The notes under the pieces are model-generated. The model had not been told where the DNA came from. It worked only from the letters and a program-made list of their open reading frames with translations, and made no database searches. A stretch of DNA of 64,000 nucleotides. It comes from Otis tarda. Its lineage: Eukaryota; Chordata; Aves; Otidiformes; Otididae. This document shows, one piece after another, positions 60,830 through 64,000 of the stretch. Position numbers and translations under genes: made by a program. The stretch covers positions 47,637,803-47,701,802 of the forward strand of contig CM048591.1 of NCBI GenBank assembly GCA_026413225.1, given 5' to 3'. The first letter of the stretch is position 1. Each line of letters begins with the position of its first letter.

Positions 60830-63800
60830 CTGAAGAGACAGAAAAAAGCTTTATGGCAAATGAATGTGTGGGTTTCTTCATTATACTTGAAATGCACTGG
60901 GAAAGAACAGCTTCAAACCATATTTCTGTTCACAAGTGAGGATAGTTAGCGGGTCAGTTAGCTCTTTTCTCAAGGCTAAAACAAGTGCCATTCAAATTTG
61001 GATTACTTCAGTGTGAAGCAGAAGACAGTAAATAATCAGTGTTAGTGCAAGGAAGAGTATCTTGAGAACTACAAAGAATAAAAATGTTTTCTTACACTAT
61101 TAAAAAGACCTTTTCTCACTGTAAATTAGAATAATTGTCTTAATACCTTCTTCCAGCTCTTATTTTTGTACCTTATTAAGCCACGAGGAATCTGATCGTA
61201 AGACGTATTTAATCAACACTCTTTACATTTTTTTTTTTTAACATTTCTTGTAATATAAGGGGTCATAACTATATTTTTTTCTCACTACTATACTATACAC
61301 TTTTCCAGTCAGAGCATAACCACTTGGCTTTAGGTAAAATCAGAACCCTAAAATAATCCTGGTAATGTTGAACACAGTACATGCAATGTGCAAAATTTTA
61401 ATTTGTTAAATACAATCTGAATGATTTATTTGTTGTCCTATTTTTACATTGTATGCAAAATTAATGCCATTAACAATTTGCTTCAGTTTTCTAATATGAC
61501 TTCACTCTTCGCATTGCACTCAGATTGAAAGACAGAAATGCATGTTGAAATTGAATGTCAATTCCTGCTCTCTCATAGGAGAGTGACTGTATACTACAAA
61601 AACTCTTGAAATCATTCTGCTACAAGCAAATCTTATAGATCCTTTCAGTCTTTAACAACTTATTATCTGAATAGTCAATCTAGTCAGTATTTAGAATTTG
61701 CTTCCATGCACACAGATACCTTCCTGTGACCATTAGCTACAAAGCTGCAATAGACCTTTCCCATTTATACTGTAAAACAGAATGGTTGTACAGAGACAAG
61801 TAAAGGTGACTCCAAACCTTGTTTAACTGTTTTAAATATCGATTGAGACTAACAGCACATTATATTTAGATCTAAAACCATGCAAATAACACGTATTTTA
61901 CGAAAAAAAATAGACAATGGGAGACAATGAACTACAAGCTAAAGGGCAGTCAAAATCCTCAAAACCTTAAAACATCATCTTGATAAAAACATAAATTATT
62001 TTAATTTTATGCCATGTGCAGGATGATATTTCAACTATGCGTTAGGTGAATGCACAGGATCAACAAGTGAGTCAGGAGAGAAATGTCATACACGTGTCAG
62101 CATTCAAAATATAATGGCTCAACAAATGTCACAGATTTATCTTGTTGCAGTCAGTTATCACTACATAATTATGCCTCAGGTGATTTTACCTAGGGCCCAA
62201 TCCAAAGTTCGAATCACCTGAAAGAATCACATGAAGTTATTGTTTTGGAGGGGTGAGTGGTTGTGGGGGTGGAACAGGCCTTGCAGCAGGTTTAAGGTCC
62301 TGTCATTGTGAAGAAGCATGAGATTTATAGCAAGAGATAGTCAAAAAAGCTTTCAGGCACACAATCCTTTCTTCAGAACTAGAGGAGAGCTTGTTTGTTT
62401 CACAGCTTGTTTTTCTTTTTTTTTCCCCATCTACATCTGCTCAGCTAACAAAATTGCTTCTCACTACAAACCCTGCCTTGCATATGCCCTCAGACCATCA
62501 CAGCTACAACTGCACTCCATTTCACAGCTTGGTGCTTGTACGTAGTTCCCACATTTACCACAATGCTTCTTTGACTCCAAACAAATGTTTTAGTTAAAGT
62601 AGCTACCAACTTTTCTTAGAAAGTAAAAATCAGTTGGTTTATAAAGGCAGCCCTCATGCATTTCAGAAATACAGCACAGCAAGCATCTCACACACTGATC
62701 ATCACAGTACTGAGACATAGGTTACTCCTGAAAATGCAATCAGGAAAAAGAAATACTCTTTTACACCAAAAAAAAATGCTTTCCTTTGACTCAGGAAAAG
62801 AAAGCAAACATTGTGTTTTACAGAGCCATCCCCTCAGCCTTTCTTCTGAGATAAAACTTGTGGTTTCCCATTTCTGTCTTGCACTGAACCAGATCCTTTG
62901 CAGGCAACAGGATGGGAATCCCAGGCCTGTGGCAGTCCCCACCCCACTGCTGTCTTTCAGACCCATGCTGCTTGCTTCCCCAGATATGTCTGAGTTTCCT
63001 GGGCATTTTAACTGCAGGTTGGTGAGACAGAGGCATCACCAGCACTTCATCCTCTTTGTCTCCTCCAGTGGTCCTATTAACACATTGAGATCCCTCATAG
63101 GTTTTGCCTCTCACAGAAAGGATTTGTATTTCAGAGATATGAACTGTACTTGAGGGATAAATTGGCTTGTAACTTCCTTTCTCTTCCTATTTGCCTCCAC
63201 CATCTTCTCTCCATGTAGCAACATGAAGCAGGTTATTTCTCTGATGCAGGTTATTTCTCTGGCATTTGTAGTGGTTTAGCTACTACCTCTTCTGCCTGCC
63301 AGCTCCTGACAATCAGACATAAAGCCTGTTACTCAATAGACCCGTCTGACTCAAGGACCCTGTTGATCAAAACTGCCACTTGAGTGTAGGAGAGGAAATG
63401 CACCAGCTGAAGAGGCTGAAGCCCAGGGCTGAGGGTTGGCAAGGCAGCCTTGGTTACTGTTCGTACGCCCTGCCCAGGCAGAGCCAGGAAAGCACTAAGC
63501 AGCTGAAAAACTAGAGTGTACATCGTCTTGCTCAGTATCAAAGCGCTATAGATTTTCCATCTGCCTTTCAGTAAATTATCTCAGTTTTACCAAACTTGGC
63601 GAACCCGAAGTCTGCAGGAAGACCCGAAGTGGGGGGAAGGACCTGAGAAAGATGACAGCATGTTGAGATACACCTCAGATGAGGCAGGACGGCTAAACTT
63701 GAATTTGACAATTCTTTTAACTTTGGTTTCTGAAATTCTGTGAATACTAAATGTACTCAAGCAACTGCAAGGTTTAAGTTAACAATGCATTTGGTGAAAA

Positions 63801-64000
63801 TGCTGGGAACTTCAGAAAATATATTTATAGAGCAATTCTGCCTAGGCAAGGTCAGAGCAGCCTGGCAGCAACTCTTCGTGTACCTGCAACAAAAGGCACA
63901 GTACTTTTCCCACCTGGGAGTTAAGGAGTCTTGAAGAATTATCAGATGAAAACAGGAAGAAAAAGAACATCCGAGTATCTCCCACCACACTGATATGCAG
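60830..64000 (-). other. SHC3: SHC3 intron running off the window
   Basis: AT-rich non-coding DNA. I looked for the upstream PTB exon (a segment for SMRSLDF and TQVTR in the family) on the minus strand and did not see it. An 18-bp tandem duplication is at 63228-63263. Open frames up to 165 codons (62656-63153) have no recognisable content. Confidence 0.75.
63228..63263. repeat. 18-bp tandem duplication
   Basis: GCAGGTTATTTCTCTGAT is followed directly by GCAGGTTATTTCTCTGGC. Two units, with a difference only in the last two bases; a recent small duplication. Confidence 0.85.

Noticed and set aside
62656-63153. 165-codon plus-strand frame in the SHC3 intron
   Set aside because: Low-complexity composition, antisense to the gene, with no recognisable motif.
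1-64000. Search for a new multi-gene, defence, CRISPR-like or endogenous viral system
   Set aside because: No repeat-spacer array, no clustered unknown genes, and no LTR pairs or viral genes were seen. The window is ordinary vertebrate genic and intergenic DNA with LINE fragments.

Overview
This window is vertebrate nuclear DNA, almost certainly from a bird. Two kinds of evidence support this. It contains the S1PR3 and SHC3 genes in the convergent arrangement also found on human 9q22, a block whose chicken counterpart lies, from general knowledge, on the Z chromosome. All recognisable interspersed repeats are CR1 LINEs, several ending in the avian/reptilian ATTCTATG-type 3' repeat. There are no operons, CRISPR arrays, phage genes or other prokaryotic features. 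The species cannot be fixed from the sequence alone.

Layout. Positions 1-6950 are AT-rich, apparently intergenic DNA. About 6950-10225 is a long, decayed plus-strand CR1 that keeps ORF1 (with esterase motifs), the ORF2 endonuclease and most of the reverse transcriptase, but has lost its 3' end. About 10230-18930 is non-coding DNA with no gene I can support. About 18930-20160 is a strong CpG island with GC boxes, the likely S1PR3 promoter and 5' non-coding exon. About 20300-25350 is probably the S1PR3 5' intron, with a CR1 3' fragment at 23503-23865. The coding exon of S1PR3 starts at a strong splice acceptor near 25380. It has a 32-codon upstream ORF at 25413-25511 and an intact 381-codon receptor ORF at 25547-26692. 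S1PR3 3' UTR and intergenic DNA follow.

From 37479 to 60829 the minus strand carries ten exons of SHC3, encoding the second half of the PTB domain, the CH1 region and the SH2 domain. Every junction was joined by hand and all ten exons are in frame (428 codons including the stop). The upstream exons (first part of the PTB domain, CH2 and the start codon) were not found and should lie beyond position 64000. SHC3 introns hold two CR1 fragments (45580-46342 and 52951-53375), short tandem repeats and, in the last intron, an unexpected CpG-rich block (about 37950-39010).

Function. S1PR3 is a G-protein-coupled receptor for sphingosine-1-phosphate. SHC3 (N-Shc/Rai) is a neuronal adaptor that links phosphotyrosine receptors to Grb2/Ras and PI3K. 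They are neighbours by conserved synteny, and the sequence shows no functional coupling. I found no convincing new multi-gene system. The observations most worth checking are the CpG island inside the last SHC3 intron, a nested palindrome exactly at a CR1 truncation point, the 3'-truncated CR1, the S1PR3 upstream ORF and the ambiguous SHC3 CH1 splice junction.
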